Assembly: GCA_026397915.1 (NCBI GenBank)
Contig: JAPLTX010000044.1
Span: forward strand, 1-64,000
DNA length: 64,000 nt
Direction: 5' to 3'
Origin: Verrucomicrobiota bacterium
Lineage (GTDB): Bacteria > Verrucomicrobiota > Verrucomicrobiia > CAIQCK01
Below the pieces are notes generated by a model. It was not told the DNA's origin. It saw only the letters and a list, made by a program, of their open reading frames with translations, and did no database searches. Both the position numbers and the translations under genes were made by a program. The stretch's first letter is position 1. Every line of letters starts with the position of its first letter. Positions 15,013 to 25,231 of the stretch are shown here, one piece after another.

Positions 15013-16302
15013 ATGAAACTCACCATCATTGGCACCGGTTATGTCGGACTTGTTACCGGCACTTGTTTCGCTGAAAAAGGCCACGACGTTCTTTGTGTGG
15101 ACAACGACCCCGCCAAGATCGCCAGGTTGCAGGCGGGCCAGATTCCCATCTTCGAGCCTGGCTTGGAGCCGCTCGTCCACCGCAACGTCGCCGCCGGCCG
15201 TCTCCACTTCACTGCCGACACGGCCGAAGGCGTGCGCCACGGCCATGTCATTTTCATCGGCGTGCCCACGCCGCCACGTCCGGACGGGTCGGTGGACATG
15301 CGTTTCGTCGAGCGTGTCGCGCGAGACGTGGCCAGCGCGATGACTGAATACCGCATCATTGTGGACAAGAGCACTGTGCCGGTCAAAACCGGCCTCAAAG
15401 TTGCGGAGAGCATCAAGCGCTACAACAAGGCCGGCGTGGACTTCGACGTCATCAGCAACCCGGAGTTTATGCGCGAAGGCTGCGCCGTCGAGGACCAGAT
15501 GAAGCCCGAGCGCATCGTCATCGGTGTCGCCAGCCAGCGTCCCGTCGCTACCATGCAGGAGGTTTACGCGCCGTTCAACGCCCCCATCATCGTCACCGAC
15601 ATCAACTCCGCCGAACTCATCAAGCACGCCTCCAACTCCTTCCTGGCCCTCAAGATTTCCTACGCCAACGCCCTCTCCGCGCTTTGCGAAGCCAGCCACG
15701 CCAACATCCAGCAGGTTGTGGACGGCATTGGCCTCGACCGGCGCATCGGCCGCGCCTTCCTCAACGCCGGCCTCGGCTACGGTGGTTCCTGCTTCCCGAA
15801 GGACATCTCCGCCTTTATCCACATCGCCCAGGAACTTGGCTACGACTTCCGTCTGCTCAAGGAAGTCCAGCGCATCAACACCGACCAACTCCAGCGTTTC
15901 GTCAAGCGCATCCAGGACACGCTCTGGGTGTTGCAGGATAAGGTCATCGCCGTCCTCGGTCTCGCCTTCAAGGCGAACACCGACGACGCGCGCACTTCGC
16001 CCGCTGTGGACCTAGTCCTTGCGCTCCAGAAGGAAGGTGCTCACATCCGAGCCTACGACCCGCAGGCGATGGAAAAGGCGCGGCCCTTGCTGCCCGACGT
16101 CACGCTCTGCCCCGACCCCTACGAAGCCGTGCGCGGTGCCGACGCGATGATCATCGCCACCGAATGGGACGAGTTTAAGAACCTTGATTTTGGCAAGATC
16201 AAATCGCTGATTGGACATCCAACGCTGTTCGACGGCCGCAATCTCCTTGATCCGATGACGATGAAAACCCTCGGATTCACCTACCTCAGTGTTGGCCGCT
16301 GA
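15013..16302 (+). CDS. ugd: UDP-glucose 6-dehydrogenase
   Basis: A 429-residue enzyme that oxidises UDP-glucose to UDP-glucuronate with NAD+. The N-terminal Rossmann motif is MKLTIIGTGYVGLVTGTCFA, followed by FIGVPTPPRPDGSVDMRFVE and DKSTVPVKTG. The middle has NPEFMREGCAVEDQMKPERIVIG and the SFLALKISYANALSALCE helix. The catalytic Cys lies in GLGYGGSCFPKDISAF. The C-terminal UDP-binding domain begins VIAVLGLAFKANTDDARTSP. It is followed 30 bp later by an epimerase, forming a nucleotide-sugar pair for exopolysaccharide or LPS synthesis. Confidence 0.96.
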   Translation: MKLTIIGTGYVGLVTGTCFAEKGHDVLCVDNDPAKIARLQAGQIPIFEPGLEPLVHRNVAAGRLHFTADTAEGVRHGHVIFIGVPTPPRPDGSVDMRFVERVARDVASAMTEYRIIVDKSTVPVKTGLKVAESIKRYNKAGVDFDVISNPEFMREGCAVEDQMKPERIVIGVASQRPVATMQEVYAPFNAPIIVTDINSAELIKHASNSFLALKISYANALSALCEASHANIQQVVDGIGLDRRIGRAFLNAGLGYGGSCFPKDISAFIHIAQELGYDFRLLKEVQRINTDQLQRFVKRIQDTLWVLQDKVIAVLGLAFKANTDDARTSPAVDLVLALQKEGAHIRAYDPQAMEKARPLLPDVTLCPDPYEAVRGADAMIIATEWDEFKNLDFGKIKSLIGHPTLFDGRNLLDPMTMKTLGFTYLSVGR

Positions 16303-16332
16303 CGTTTTAGGTTCCACGCCTTCACTTTCCCC

Positions 16333-17265
16333 ATGCCTGAATACCTCGTCACTGGCGGCGCCGGTTTTATCGGCGGGCACCTCGCCGAGCGCCTCGTGCG
16401 CGACGGCAAGTCCATCCGCATCCTCGACAACTTCTCCAGTGGTCGCGAGGCCAACCTCCGATCATGGGGTGACCGCACCGAGATCATCCGCGACGACATC
16501 CGCGACCACGCCGCCGTTGCCCGCGCCATGGCTGGCGTCCGCGTCGTTTTTCACCTCGCCGCGCTGCCGAGCGTTCCCAAGTCTGTCGCCGACCCTGCCA
16601 CCTCCCACGACATCAACGTCAACGGCACGCTCAACGTCCTTCTCGCGGCCCGAGACGCCCGCGTTCAGCGTCTCGTTTTCACCAGCTCATCCGCTGTCTA
16701 TGGCGACTCGCCGACCCTGCCGAAACGCGAGGACATGACCCCGACACCCATTTCCCCCTACGGCCTGCACAAACTCATCGGTGAACAATACTGCGCGCTC
16801 TTTACTCGCGCCTACGGCCTCCAGACCGTCAGCCTCCGCTACTTCAACGTCTATGGCCCGCGTCAGGACCCGCAGTCCGAATACGCCGCCGCCATCCCCA
16901 AATTCATCACCAGCCTGCTCGCCGGCCGGCCGCCCACCATTTTTGGCGACGGCGAGCAAACGCGCGACTTCACCTACGTCGCCAACGTCGTGGACGGCAA
17001 CCTCGCCGCCGCTGCCGCCGCCCCTGAAGCCGTCGGCCAGACTTTCAATATCGCCGGCGGACGGCGCATTAGCGTCAACGAACTCATCGCCACCCTCAAC
17101 CAGATCCTCGGCACCGCCATCGCCCCCACCTACGCCCCGCCGCGGCCCGGCGACGTGCTTCACTCCTTGGCCGACATCAGCAAGGCCCATCGCCTGCTCG
17201 ACGGCACTCCCCGCGTCGAACTGGCCGAGGGCCTCCGCCGCACCATCGAGTGGTTCCGGCGATAG
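16333..17265 (+). CDS. NAD-dependent sugar epimerase/dehydratase (SDR; UDP-glucose/UDP-glucuronate 4-epimerase-like)
   Basis: A 310-residue extended SDR. NAD-binding motif is YLVTGGAGFIGGHLAERLV; the acidic residue after strand 2 is in RILDNFSSGRE; strand 4 is VVFHLAALPSVPKSV; the catalytic Ser-Tyr-Lys comes from FTSSSAVYGD and SPYGLHKLIGEQYC (Y-x3-K). YFNVYGPRQDP and FGDGEQTRDFTYV complete the family signature. Partnership with ugd suggests UDP-glucuronate 4-epimerase or a related UDP-sugar epimerase, but substrate cannot be read from the sequence. Confidence 0.88.
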   Translation: MPEYLVTGGAGFIGGHLAERLVRDGKSIRILDNFSSGREANLRSWGDRTEIIRDDIRDHAAVARAMAGVRVVFHLAALPSVPKSVADPATSHDINVNGTLNVLLAARDARVQRLVFTSSSAVYGDSPTLPKREDMTPTPISPYGLHKLIGEQYCALFTRAYGLQTVSLRYFNVYGPRQDPQSEYAAAIPKFITSLLAGRPPTIFGDGEQTRDFTYVANVVDGNLAAAAAAPEAVGQTFNIAGGRRISVNELIATLNQILGTAIAPTYAPPRPGDVLHSLADISKAHRLLDGTPRVELAEGLRRTIEWFRR

Positions 17266-17282
17266 AAAAGCGGGAATTCCTC

Positions 17283-17311
17283 TTTACAGGTAGGGGGGTG
17301 CTCTGTATGAT
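17283..17311 (+). promoter_or_regulatory. Sigma-70 promoter of rpsO
   Basis: TTTACA (17283-17288) and TATGAT (17306-17311) are separated by exactly 17 bases. The expected start is near 17318, giving a leader of about 50 nt before the rpsO ATG. The leader holds a small hairpin, CGGCT-C-AGCCG (17325-17335), and GCGCGT/ACGCGC arms flank it at DNA level (17312-17317 and 17337-17342). S15 represses its own mRNA through 5'-leader structures in several bacteria, so the hairpin may matter. Confidence 0.72.
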
Positions 17312-17366
17312 GCGCGTGCGTTTTCGGCTCAGCCGGACGCGCTAAGCACTACGGCTTTTGCAGTTT

Positions 17367-17630
17367 ATGGACACAATAAAGAAGACAGACATAACCAAGG
17401 AGTTCCGGCTTCACGAGCGGGATACCGGTTCGGCTGACGTCCAGATCGCGCTCCTGACCGAGCGTATCAATGAGCTGACCGGGCATCTCAAGGTCAACCA
17501 GAAAGACCACAGCTCACGCCGCGGTCTCTTGATGATGGTGGGCAAGCGCCGGCGGTTGCTGGACTATTTGAACCAGACCGACAACAGTCGCTATCACCAG
17601 ATCATCAAGAAGCTGAAGCTCCGCAAGTAA
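17367..17630 (+). CDS. rpsO: 30S ribosomal protein S15
   Basis: An 87-residue, normal-length S15. It contains the [19 protein letters not shown] helix with the conserved H-x-x-D-x-GS-x-x-VQ signature, [14 protein letters not shown] and [16 protein letters not shown]15 binds the 16S rRNA central domain early in 30S assembly. ATG 17367 is preferred over the TTG at 17358. The conserved rpsO-pnp order is kept: pnp begins 184 bp downstream, with two hairpins between the genes. Confidence 0.98.
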   Translation: MDTIKKTDITKEFRLHERDTGSADVQIALLTERINELTGHLKVNQKDHSSRRGLLMMVGKRRRLLDYLNQTDNSRYHQIIKKLKLRK

Positions 17631-17640
17631 TTTACCCGCT

Positions 17641-17679
17641 CGGTCCTCGCCTCGCGCTTTTTCGCCGGGGCGAGGGCCG
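17641..17679 (+). other. Intergenic hairpin after rpsO
   Basis: CGGTCCTCGCC (17641-17651) can pair with GGCGAGGGCCG (17669-17679), an 11-bp stem with one G-T wobble and a 17-nt loop, 10 bp after the rpsO stop. No T-run follows, so it is not a classical terminator; it may protect the rpsO 3' end or be a processing site between rpsO and pnp. Confidence 0.6.
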
Positions 17680-17727
17680 GGAATTTAACAGAAACGACAA
17701 CAACCCACGCAGCCTGCCCGCACGACG

Positions 17728-17781
17728 GGAAGGTTTCAAAGAGCGCAGAGCAGGGGCCGCTGTTCTCTTTGAAGCTCTTCC
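17728..17781 (+). promoter_or_regulatory. pnp 5'-leader hairpin (candidate RNase processing/autoregulation site)
   Basis: GGAAGGTTTCAAAGAG (17728-17743) pairs with CTCTTTGAAGCTCTTCC (17765-17781) to form a 15-16-bp stem with one bulged base, capped by a 21-nt region that can itself pair CAG with CTG. The downstream arm ends 33 bp before the pnp ATG. In enterobacteria a long pnp leader stem is cut by RNase III and then degraded by PNPase as autoregulation; position and size here fit that scheme, though conservation of mechanism is inferred. Confidence 0.68.
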
Positions 17782-17814
17782 GGTGAAGCGGGGTGGGCTT
17801 GCACCACAGGAACC

Positions 17815-19935
17815 ATGCAACAATCCATCCGTATCAACATCGGCAATAACGACCTCATTCTGGAAACCGGCAAGCTCGCCCTTCAGGCGGACGGCGCGGT
17901 GACCGTTCAACTCGGCGAAACCGTCGTCTTCGTGGCGGCGGTGGCGGCCAACAAACCCCAAGCCGGGAAGGATTTCTTCCCGCTCCAGGTGGACTATCGC
18001 GAGAAAGCCAGCGCGTCGGGCAAGTTTCCCGGCGGCTACTTCAAGCGCGAAGGCCGCCCCACGGAGAAGGAAATCCTCACCGCCCGCATGATTGACCGCC
18101 CCATCCGGCCGCTCTTCCCCGAAGGCTATTTCTGCGAAGTGCAGGTCATGTCCATCCTCCTGTCGGCGGACTTGGAGAACGACTCCGACATCCTCGCCAT
18201 CAACGGCGCCAGCGCGGCGCTGACGCTCAGCGACATCCCGTGGAACGGCCCGCTCGGCGCCGTCCGCGTCGGCCGCATCAACAAACAGTTCGTCGCGAAC
18301 CCGACCCATTCACAGATGCTCGACAGCGACCTCGACCTCGTCTACGTCGGCAACGAAACCGACATGGTGATGATCGAAGGCTGCGCGCAGGAGCTTTCGG
18401 AAGACGAAGTGATGTCGGCGGTTGATTTCGCCCAGGGCTTCGTGAAGCAGATTGTGGCCGCGCAGAAGCAGCTCGCGCAACAGGCCGGCGTCACCAAACG
18501 CCAGGTCGCACTCCGAGTCGTGCCGGCGGCCCTGCAAGCCAAGGCCAACACGGTGGCCGGGCCGAAGATCATGGCCGCGCTGGCGACGAAGGGCAAACAG
18601 GCGCGCATCACGGCCGTTGCCGCGGTTTATCAGGAGCTGCTAGCCGCCGCGCAAGCCGAGGACCCGAAGGTCGAGGAAGGCATCGTCAAGATGGCCTTTG
18701 ACGCGATCCAGTATGAGCAAATCCGCAAATACGTGCTGGCCAACAGCCGCCGCCCGGACGGCCGCGCGCTCGACCAGTTGAGGCCGATCAGCGCCGAGGT
18801 GTCGGTGCTGCCGCGTCCGCACGGCTCGGCTCTCTTCGCGCGCGGCGAGACACAGGCACTGGCGATTACCACGCTCGGTTCGCTGGCGGACATTCAGGAG
18901 CTGGACACCTACACCGGCGGCTCGCCGGAAAAGCGGTTCCTGCTTCACTATAATTTCCCGCCGTTCTCCACCGGCGAGACAGGCCGCATCGCCGGCCCCG
19001 GTCGCCGCGAAATCGGCCACGGCGCGCTGGCGGAGCGTTCGTTGGAGATGGTGCTGCCGTCGTCGGAGAAGTGGCCCTACACAACGCGCATCACGAGCGA
19101 GATCATGTCCTCGAACGGTTCGACCTCGATGGCGACCGTTTGCGCCGGCTGCTTGGCGTTGATGGACGCGGGCGTGCCGATCAAGGCGCCAGTCGCGGGC
19201 ATTTCGATTGGTTTGATCACTGAGCCGGGTAATCGTCAGAAGGGCGTGTTGATCACCGACATTCTTGGTTCGGAAGACCACTTCGGCGACATGGACTTCA
19301 AGGTTGCTGGCACGCGGCAGGGCATCACCGGTTTCCAAGTGGATCTGAAGATTCAGGGTCTGACGCTCGAACTGACGCGGCAGGCGTTCGCGCAGGCAAA
19401 AGTCGCGCGGATGCAAATTCTCGACATCATGGCACAGACGCTAGCCGCGCCCCGGCCGGAGTTGAGCAAATACGCGCCGCGAATGGAAACGCTGCGGATT
19501 CCGCCCGACAAGATTGGCCTGCTCATTGGTCCTGGCGGCAAGACGATCAAGAAGATCACCGAGGAAACTGGTTGCAAGATTGACATTGAGGACGACGGCA
19601 GCGTATTCGTGTTCTCGACGAATCCGGACGGCATGGCGCGCGCCAAGGAAATCATCGAAGGCATGGCTGCGGAGATCGAGGTTGGCAAGATTTATCGCGG
19701 CAAGGTCGTTACGATCAAGGAATTCGGCGCGTTCGTCGAGGTGTTGCCCGGCAAGGATGGCTTGGTTCATATCTCCGAGTTGGCGGACTTCCGTGTCCGG
19801 CAGGTCGAAGATGTCTGCAAGATGGGCGAAGAGATCTGGGTGAAGTGCATTGGTGTGGACGAGAAGGGCCGAGTCAAGTTGAGTCGCAAGGCTGCACTGG
19901 CGGAAAAAGACGCTTCAGCGGCAGAAAAGAAATAA
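17815..19935 (+). CDS. pnp: Polyribonucleotide nucleotidyltransferase (PNPase)
   Basis: A 706-residue, full-length PNPase. Order of domains: RNase PH-1 (about 10-140, with [20 protein letters not shown]), linker helical domain (150-230), RNase PH-2 (about 320-470, with [16 protein letters not shown], the [15 protein letters not shown] phosphate site and the [19 protein letters not shown] acidic active site), KH (about 560-620, [16 protein letters not shown]) and S1 (about 625-695, [24 protein letters not shown]). It degrades RNA 3' to 5' with phosphate, in the degradosome and in mRNA quality control. The linked rpsO and leader hairpin fit autoregulation. Confidence 0.98.
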   Translation: MQQSIRINIGNNDLILETGKLALQADGAVTVQLGETVVFVAAVAANKPQAGKDFFPLQVDYREKASASGKFPGGYFKREGRPTEKEILTARMIDRPIRPLFPEGYFCEVQVMSILLSADLENDSDILAINGASAALTLSDIPWNGPLGAVRVGRINKQFVANPTHSQMLDSDLDLVYVGNETDMVMIEGCAQELSEDEVMSAVDFAQGFVKQIVAAQKQLAQQAGVTKRQVALRVVPAALQAKANTVAGPKIMAALATKGKQARITAVAAVYQELLAAAQAEDPKVEEGIVKMAFDAIQYEQIRKYVLANSRRPDGRALDQLRPISAEVSVLPRPHGSALFARGETQALAITTLGSLADIQELDTYTGGSPEKRFLLHYNFPPFSTGETGRIAGPGRREIGHGALAERSLEMVLPSSEKWPYTTRITSEIMSSNGSTSMATVCAGCLALMDAGVPIKAPVAGISIGLITEPGNRQKGVLITDILGSEDHFGDMDFKVAGTRQGITGFQVDLKIQGLTLELTRQAFAQAKVARMQILDIMAQTLAAPRPELSKYAPRMETLRIPPDKIGLLIGPGGKTIKKITEETGCKIDIEDDGSVFVFSTNPDGMARAKEIIEGMAAEIEVGKIYRGKVVTIKEFGAFVEVLPGKDGLVHISELADFRVRQVEDVCKMGEEIWVKCIGVDEKGRVKLSRKAALAEKDASAAEKK

Positions 19936-19952
19936 TCAGCGAAAGGCACCCT

Positions 19953-22900
19953 ATGAGGAGAGCTTCCCTCGCCGTGGGGCCGTCACCGCGAAGGATGCGG
20001 TGCGGCGTGTGGTCGGCTTTGTTGCTGGCGGCGTTGCTCGGCATGGCACCGGGCGCGCTGGCGGCGGAGTCCGACGAGGCGCTTTTTAATCGGGGCGAAG
20101 AAGCCTTGAGTAAGGGCGATTTCGACACCGCCATCAAGGTGATGACGGAGTTTGCCACAACGCGCACCGCCTCGGTGCGTGCCAACGAGGCCCGCTACAA
20201 GCTTGCCTACGCGCATTTCCTGAAGGGTGCTCAAGCCGAGGCGATTAAAATCCTCTTGCCGCTCTCGGACCCCAGGTTCCCCAATCCTGCGATCCGCGAG
20301 GCGGCAACATTGATGTTGGCGCAAGCCTACGGCCGTCAGGCGGAGCTGGAAAAAGACCCGAAGGTCAGGGATGTCACGCTCGACAAGTCCATCGCCACAT
20401 TCGATGAGTTCCTGAAAACCTACACCAAGAGCGAGGCGCGGGATGAGGCGCTGTTTGGCCGTGCCGCCGCCAAGATGTTCCGCGGCTTGCATGACGACGC
20501 CATGAAGGACGTGGATACCTTCCAGCAACAACACCCCAACAGCATGCAGATTCCGGCGTCGCGCTTCCTTCGCGCCAAGATTCTCGGTGCAAAGGCTGTG
20601 GCGCAGATGAAGCAGGGCCAGAAGGAGGAGGGAGCCAAGACGCTGCAACAATGTAAAGACATGTTTATCCAGCTCATGAAACCTGGCGCCGACATGGCGG
20701 TGGCCAGCGAGGCGGCCATCAGTGCGGCGCAGATGTGGTATGACCAGAAGCTTTATGCTGACGCGATCTTCTTCTATCGCCAAGTCCGTCCAAAAGCGGA
20801 GATCATCCAGAGCCAGCAGTTGAAGGTGAACACGCTCAACGACAGCTACTCGAAGATGGTCGCGCAATACAGGGCGGTTGGTGGCGCCGGCCACGCTGCG
20901 GTTGTGAAGTTCAAGGAATATGTGCAGCAGGAAGTCGGCAAGCTGGAGTCCATCAAGAGGAATCCCGACCTCTACATTTCTTCCTGGCTCGGCACCGCAG
21001 TCTGTTACATGGCGCAGGAGCTTTGGCTGGAAGCCGACATTCTCTGCCGCCATCTGTTGGCAAGCCTCCCGGCGGATGCGACCAAGGAAGACAAGAAATT
21101 CACTCTCGACACCACCTTCCGCGTTCAGATGGGGCTTCAAAACGTGGAAGAGGCCAGAAAGTTCTACGACCAGTTCCAGCAGGAGTTTCCGAAAGACTCC
21201 ATCGCGCAAGACAACGGCATGCTGTTGGCCAAGCTTTATTGGATGAAGGAGCGTCCCGACGATGCGCTGACGATGTGCGACCGGGTTCTGGCCGATTATC
21301 CCAAAACATCTGCCGCCGAGGAGTCTATCGTCACGAAAAGCTCCATCCTGGTCAACAAGGGCGAAGCAGAGAAGGCCCTTGAGCAAATTCAGTCGTATCA
21401 GAAAGCCTACACCGGAAAGGGCAAGTTCAGCGGCCAGATCACGCACCGCTTGGCGCAAGTCTATCGCCAGGTGAACAAGCTCGATGAAGCCTTGAAGACT
21501 TTCAAGGAAGTGCGCGAGAAATATCCGGACGAGGACTTCATAGACGATGCGAACCTTCAAGTCGGCGCGACGCTGGTTTCCTTGAAGCGGTTTGATGAGG
21601 CGGTTGCGGAACTGACCCAATTCAAGGAGCGATTCGCCACGTCCCCGCTGCTGCCGTCCGCGTTGCTGCAACTCGGTGAAGCTTACTCCGGCAAGGTCCA
21701 GATCGCGCTCGAAAAAGGTGACGCTGCCGGTGCCAAGGAATCACTTAGTAAGGCCGTCGCCGCTTACAAGGAGGTTATCAGCCGCTCGCCGAACGATCCG
21801 CAAACAGCTCCGATGGCGCAGTATCGGATCGGCATGGCTTACTTCCAAGCCAAGGAGTTTGACCTCATGACGAAGGCGTTCCAGGAATTGAGCCAGAAGT
21901 TCAAGGACTCGCCGCTCCAAGCCGACGCCCACTTTTGGGTCGGTTACAACTACCAGGTCCAGAACAAGAACGCGGAAGCGGCTGCTGAATTTGAGATCGT
22001 TGCCAAGAACTTCCCCACCAGCGGCGTCGCCCCGGAAGCTTCGCTGCGCGTCGGCCAGACGTGGGGGGCGGCCGCGGGTGCACTGGGCCGTTCCCGCGCG
22101 CTCATGGCGCCCGACAAAGCCAAGTTGTGGGATGATGCTGTCGCAAGGGCGCTCGCCGCCTACGAGCAGACCATGGCGAACTTCCCTGAAACTCCGGCCG
22201 CCACGACGGCCACCGGCGGCATTCTCGAATTACTGACCAGCAAGCTGCGCGCGAAGATCATTGACGGCGCCGGCGTGGAAAAATACTACAACGATCTGCT
22301 CAGTGGCCCGGCCGGCAAGAACACCGTCCTCAAAGTCAACGCCCTCTTCGCCCTCGGCAACCTGCAGAACGTTACCGGCGAACCCAAGCGCGCTCTTGTC
22401 ACTTTCCAACGCGCCGTCAAGGAAGGCCCGGACGTTCCGCTCGACGCGATTTCCTACGAAGCTTACGCAAAGGCGCTCATTGACAACGCGAAGTATGCGG
22501 AGGCCGTTGGCATTTACGAGAAAATGTCCGATGTCGCCAAAAAAACCGGCGAGTGGCCCGCGTGGGCCGAGGCGCAATACGGCATCGGTTACGCCTGTTT
22601 CATGAAGAAGGACTCCGCCAACGCCCGCAAACAATTTTCCAAGTTCACAGATGTCCTCGACGGATTGGCGAAAGGCAAACTCAAGCCTGACAAACTCAGC
22701 ATGGAGGAGCGCGCCCTCGCCAACTGTAAGAAGAAGGCCGACGCCCAGCTTGGCATGGCTGACATTCTCCTCCAGGAAGCCAAATTCACCGAGGCCTTCA
22801 CGAAATACAAAGACTACGTGGACACCACGCGTGGCGTCAGCAGAGCCCGCGCCCGTGCCGTCCTTGGCATGGGCTACAGCCTTATGGGGCGTGCCGCCCA

Positions 22901-23162
22901 GACGCCCGATCAGGCCGCCGCCGATTACGAGGCTGCCTACTCCAACTTCGCCAGAGTCGCCGATCTCTACCTTACTTTCGACGAGATCGTAGCCGAAGCG
23001 CTCTACATGTCCGGCCAAGCGGCGGAGAAAATCAACCGCACTGAGGATGCTCGCAAAGCTTATGAAGGCTGCCTGAAGGGCTTCCCCAACGATCCGAACG
23101 CCGCCAAGGCGAAGGACGCGCTCGCCAAATTGCCGCCACCTCAACCGGTCGGCAAGAAATAG
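19953..23162 (+). CDS. Large exported TPR-repeat protein
   Basis: A 1069-residue protein with an N-terminal signal ([22 protein letters not shown]) and then almost entirely TPR-like helix pairs. Recurrent units include [44 protein letters not shown] and [21 protein letters not shown]. The pattern resembles periplasmic YbgF/BamD-type and large TPR scaffolds of Verrucomicrobiota and Planctomycetes. ATG 19953 was chosen because the longer ORF start (19845) lies inside pnp. It starts 17 bp after pnp and could be cotranscribed. The exact partner is unknown; a cell-envelope assembly scaffold is plausible. Confidence 0.8.
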   Translation: MRRASLAVGPSPRRMRCGVWSALLLAALLGMAPGALAAESDEALFNRGEEALSKGDFDTAIKVMTEFATTRTASVRANEARYKLAYAHFLKGAQAEAIKILLPLSDPRFPNPAIREAATLMLAQAYGRQAELEKDPKVRDVTLDKSIATFDEFLKTYTKSEARDEALFGRAAAKMFRGLHDDAMKDVDTFQQQHPNSMQIPASRFLRAKILGAKAVAQMKQGQKEEGAKTLQQCKDMFIQLMKPGADMAVASEAAISAAQMWYDQKLYADAIFFYRQVRPKAEIIQSQQLKVNTLNDSYSKMVAQYRAVGGAGHAAVVKFKEYVQQEVGKLESIKRNPDLYISSWLGTAVCYMAQELWLEADILCRHLLASLPADATKEDKKFTLDTTFRVQMGLQNVEEARKFYDQFQQEFPKDSIAQDNGMLLAKLYWMKERPDDALTMCDRVLADYPKTSAAEESIVTKSSILVNKGEAEKALEQIQSYQKAYTGKGKFSGQITHRLAQVYRQVNKLDEALKTFKEVREKYPDEDFIDDANLQVGATLVSLKRFDEAVAELTQFKERFATSPLLPSALLQLGEAYSGKVQIALEKGDAAGAKESLSKAVAAYKEVISRSPNDPQTAPMAQYRIGMAYFQAKEFDLMTKAFQELSQKFKDSPLQADAHFWVGYNYQVQNKNAEAAAEFEIVAKNFPTSGVAPEASLRVGQTWGAAAGALGRSRALMAPDKAKLWDDAVARALAAYEQTMANFPETPAATTATGGILELLTSKLRAKIIDGAGVEKYYNDLLSGPAGKNTVLKVNALFALGNLQNVTGEPKRALVTFQRAVKEGPDVPLDAISYEAYAKALIDNAKYAEAVGIYEKMSDVAKKTGEWPAWAEAQYGIGYACFMKKDSANARKQFSKFTDVLDGLAKGKLKPDKLSMEERALANCKKKADAQLGMADILLQEAKFTEAFTKYKDYVDTTRGVSRARARAVLGMGYSLMGRAAQTPDQAAADYEAAYSNFARVADLYLTFDEIVAEALYMSGQAAEKINRTEDARKAYEGCLKGFPNDPNAAKAKDALAKLPPPQPVGKK

Positions 23163-23297
23163 GTGGGAGGAATTCCCGCCCGCCGGTATCAGGCGCGGCA
23201 AAGCGGTCGTGGCAAGAACCGCCAGATGAGAAGGAACTGATGCCTGTCTCGTTACCTCTTTTTCTTGGAGTCTTCTTGCACACCCCACTTTCTAATT

Positions 23298-24203
23298 ATG
23301 AAACCAGAAAACAACAACTCTCCACGTCCACGCGTTGGCTACATCGGTCTCGGCATCATGGGCCGCCCGATGGCCGGCCATCTCCTGAACGCCGGCTATC
23401 CGCTCACCGTTTTTAATCGCACGCGCGCCAAGACCGAACCGCTTGCCACTGCCGGCGCGCGCGTCGCCGACTCACCGCGCGCCGTTGCTGAAGCCAGCGA
23501 CATCATCTTTACCAACGTCACCGACTCTCCCGACCTTGAAGCCGTTGTGCTCGGCGCAGACGACAAAACCGACGGCGTTCTTGATGGCGTTCGTCCCGGC
23601 AGCATCGTCGTGGATAACTCCACCGTCGCACCGGCCGCCGCGACCCGCATCGCCGCGCTCCTTGAAGGGAAGGGCGTTCATTTTCTCGACGCGCCCGTCA
23701 CCGGCGGCGAGAAGGGCGCCATCGAAGCCACTCTCGCGATTATGGTCGGTGGCGAGGAAGAAGTCTTCCATCGCGCGCTGCCGTTACTCCAACGGCTCGG
23801 CAAGACCGTCCTCCACGTCGGCCCGAACGGCGCCGGCCAGATGACCAAGGCCATCAACCAAATCCTCGGCGCGATCCATCTCTGCGCAATGGCCGAAGCT
23901 CTCGCTCTCGCCAAAGCTGCTGGTCTCGACCTCGAAAAGACTCGCCAGATCGTCGCCAGCGGCGCGGCCGGCTCTTGGATGCTTAGCAACCTCGCCCCGC
24001 GCGCCATCGCCGGTGATTTCCGCCCCGGTTTTAAGGCCGGTCTCCAGAACAAGGACCTCCGCATTGCCCTCGAAGCCGCCGCTCAACTCGGCCTCGACCT
24101 GCCGATCACCCACCTTGCCCGTCGCGACTTCCAGCATCTTGTGGACATGGGCTGCGGCGACGAAGGCACACAAGCCATTGTCAAGACGCGAGGGAATCAG
24201 TAG
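23298..24203 (+). CDS. 3-hydroxyisobutyrate dehydrogenase-family NAD(P)-dependent oxidoreductase (HIBADH/GarR type)
   Basis: A 301-residue beta-hydroxyacid dehydrogenase. The cofactor motif is GYIGLGIMGRPMAGHLLNAG and VFNRTRAK, where the Arg after strand 2 favours NADP(H). The substrate-binding loop is DAPVTGGEKGA and the catalytic Lys lies in NGAGQMTKAINQIL. The C-terminal all-helical domain includes FRPGFKAGLQNKDLRIALEAA. Family members reduce or oxidise 3-hydroxyisobutyrate, tartronate semialdehyde or succinic semialdehyde; the particular substrate cannot be assigned. ATG 23298 was chosen over TTG 23265 because the family starts near the Rossmann strand. It converges on the phosphoesterase gene with only 8 bp between stops. 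Confidence 0.9.
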   Translation: MKPENNNSPRPRVGYIGLGIMGRPMAGHLLNAGYPLTVFNRTRAKTEPLATAGARVADSPRAVAEASDIIFTNVTDSPDLEAVVLGADDKTDGVLDGVRPGSIVVDNSTVAPAAATRIAALLEGKGVHFLDAPVTGGEKGAIEATLAIMVGGEEEVFHRALPLLQRLGKTVLHVGPNGAGQMTKAINQILGAIHLCAMAEALALAKAAGLDLEKTRQIVASGAAGSWMLSNLAPRAIAGDFRPGFKAGLQNKDLRIALEAAAQLGLDLPITHLARRDFQHLVDMGCGDEGTQAIVKTRGNQ

Positions 24204-24215
24204 CGACGTCGCTAC
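24200..24215. other. 16-bp perfect palindrome joining two convergent stop codons
   Basis: GTAGCGACGTCGCTAC is its own reverse complement. The TAG stops of the plus-strand dehydrogenase (24201-24203) and of the minus-strand phosphoesterase (24212-24214) both lie in it, in symmetric positions. It has no loop or T-run, so terminator function is doubtful. Confidence 0.6.
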
Positions 24216-25123
24216 GGTTGGATTTCCAGCACACGCGACGGCGTTGTTCCTTTTCCCTCGACGGCGATTCGCGTCGCAAACGCCGACGCGATTGCATAGC
24301 TGTTGCCGCCCGTTGGCGACTCGATCATGCCGGAAACGGTCAGGTGATGGATGCCCTTGGCAAGCGCGTAGCCGCCCTTGTGGTCGTGACCGTTGATCCA
24401 CGCGACGACGCAGCCGGACTGAACCAGCAGGGCTTCGACTTCGGCAGCATTCCACAGGACTGCCGCCGGGCTGCTGGCTGCGGCAAGGATTGGATGATGG
24501 CAGAACACAATCACGCGCTGTTTCTGCCGCGCCGCGTCGGCAAGCTGCTCGCGCAACCACGCTATCTGTTCTTCGCCGAGGGCGCCGGCGTATTTGTTCA
24601 GCTTGGGATTCTTCGCAAGGTAGTCCTCCGCCTGTTTTGTTTGCTTTGAGCCGTCGGGCGATTTCAAGCTCACGTCCATGCCGTCCAGGACGAGAAAGCG
24701 CCAGCGCTCGTGCGCGAACTCGTAATAAGGTGACTTCAACCCAAGCTCCTTCAGCAAAGCGGGACGCGGCACCGTGAGACAATGGTTGCCGATCACATGC
24801 CGGACGGGACAGGTCAGTTGACGGAAGATGCTTGCGATCAGAGCCAAGTCTGCCGCCGACTTGTCGCCATCACCGTCAATGCTGTCACCGAGGTTGGCGA
24901 CGAAGGCCAGTTGCTGCTGGTTGAAGTCAGCCACGCACGCCCGGAGTTTGTCCGCCGACTCGTTGTAGTGACGCTTCCCTCGCGCCGGTTTGTTCGCGTA
25001 TTGCACGTCCGCCACAATGCCGAATCGAAAGAGTGGCTGCTCGGCCTGCTGAGCGAAGGTCGAAAGAAGGACGGAAAACCAAACCGCGGTTAGAAGTGCG
25101 CGGTGAAATCCAAAAGTGTTCAT
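24212..25123 (-). CDS. Exported calcineurin-like metallophosphoesterase
   Basis: A 303-residue protein with a signal-like N-terminus (ALLTAVWFSVLLSTFAQ). The dinuclear metal site is recognisable: GIVADVQY (first motif, a D-x-Q/H variant), FVANLGDSIDGDGD, HVIGNHCLTV, VIVFCHHPI and WINGHDHKGGYAL. The DVQYAN start and overall length are typical of the ADP-ribose/CDP-alcohol phosphohydrolase-like branch (ADPRibase-Mn). It is probably periplasmic and hydrolyses a phosphodiester or nucleotide-linked substrate. It is transcribed away from nth, with the two starts close together. Confidence 0.87.
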   Translation of the reverse strand: MNTFGFHRALLTAVWFSVLLSTFAQQAEQPLFRFGIVADVQYANKPARGKRHYNESADKLRACVADFNQQQLAFVANLGDSIDGDGDKSAADLALIASIFRQLTCPVRHVIGNHCLTVPRPALLKELGLKSPYYEFAHERWRFLVLDGMDVSLKSPDGSKQTKQAEDYLAKNPKLNKYAGALGEEQIAWLREQLADAARQKQRVIVFCHHPILAAASSPAAVLWNAAEVEALLVQSGCVVAWINGHDHKGGYALAKGIHHLTVSGMIESPTGGNSYAIASAFATRIAVEGKGTTPSRVLEIQP

Positions 25124-25231
25124 GTGTTGAATGATACAAAAACCGGCACAGCCACCTCAAGCCGACACTCTGACTTCGACGCGTTTACTTTTTCGTGCCT
25201 TCCGAGCTGTTTTGTGGCTAATTCCTCCGTC

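Noticed and set aside
17641..17679. Rho-independent terminator after rpsO
   Set aside because: The stem is strong, but no T-run follows, and rpsO-pnp is normally read through.
19983..21671. Antisense ORF (562 codons) opposite the TPR protein
   Set aside because: The sense frame carries signal peptide and TPR repeats; the antisense frame is Leu/Arg/His-rich without motifs.
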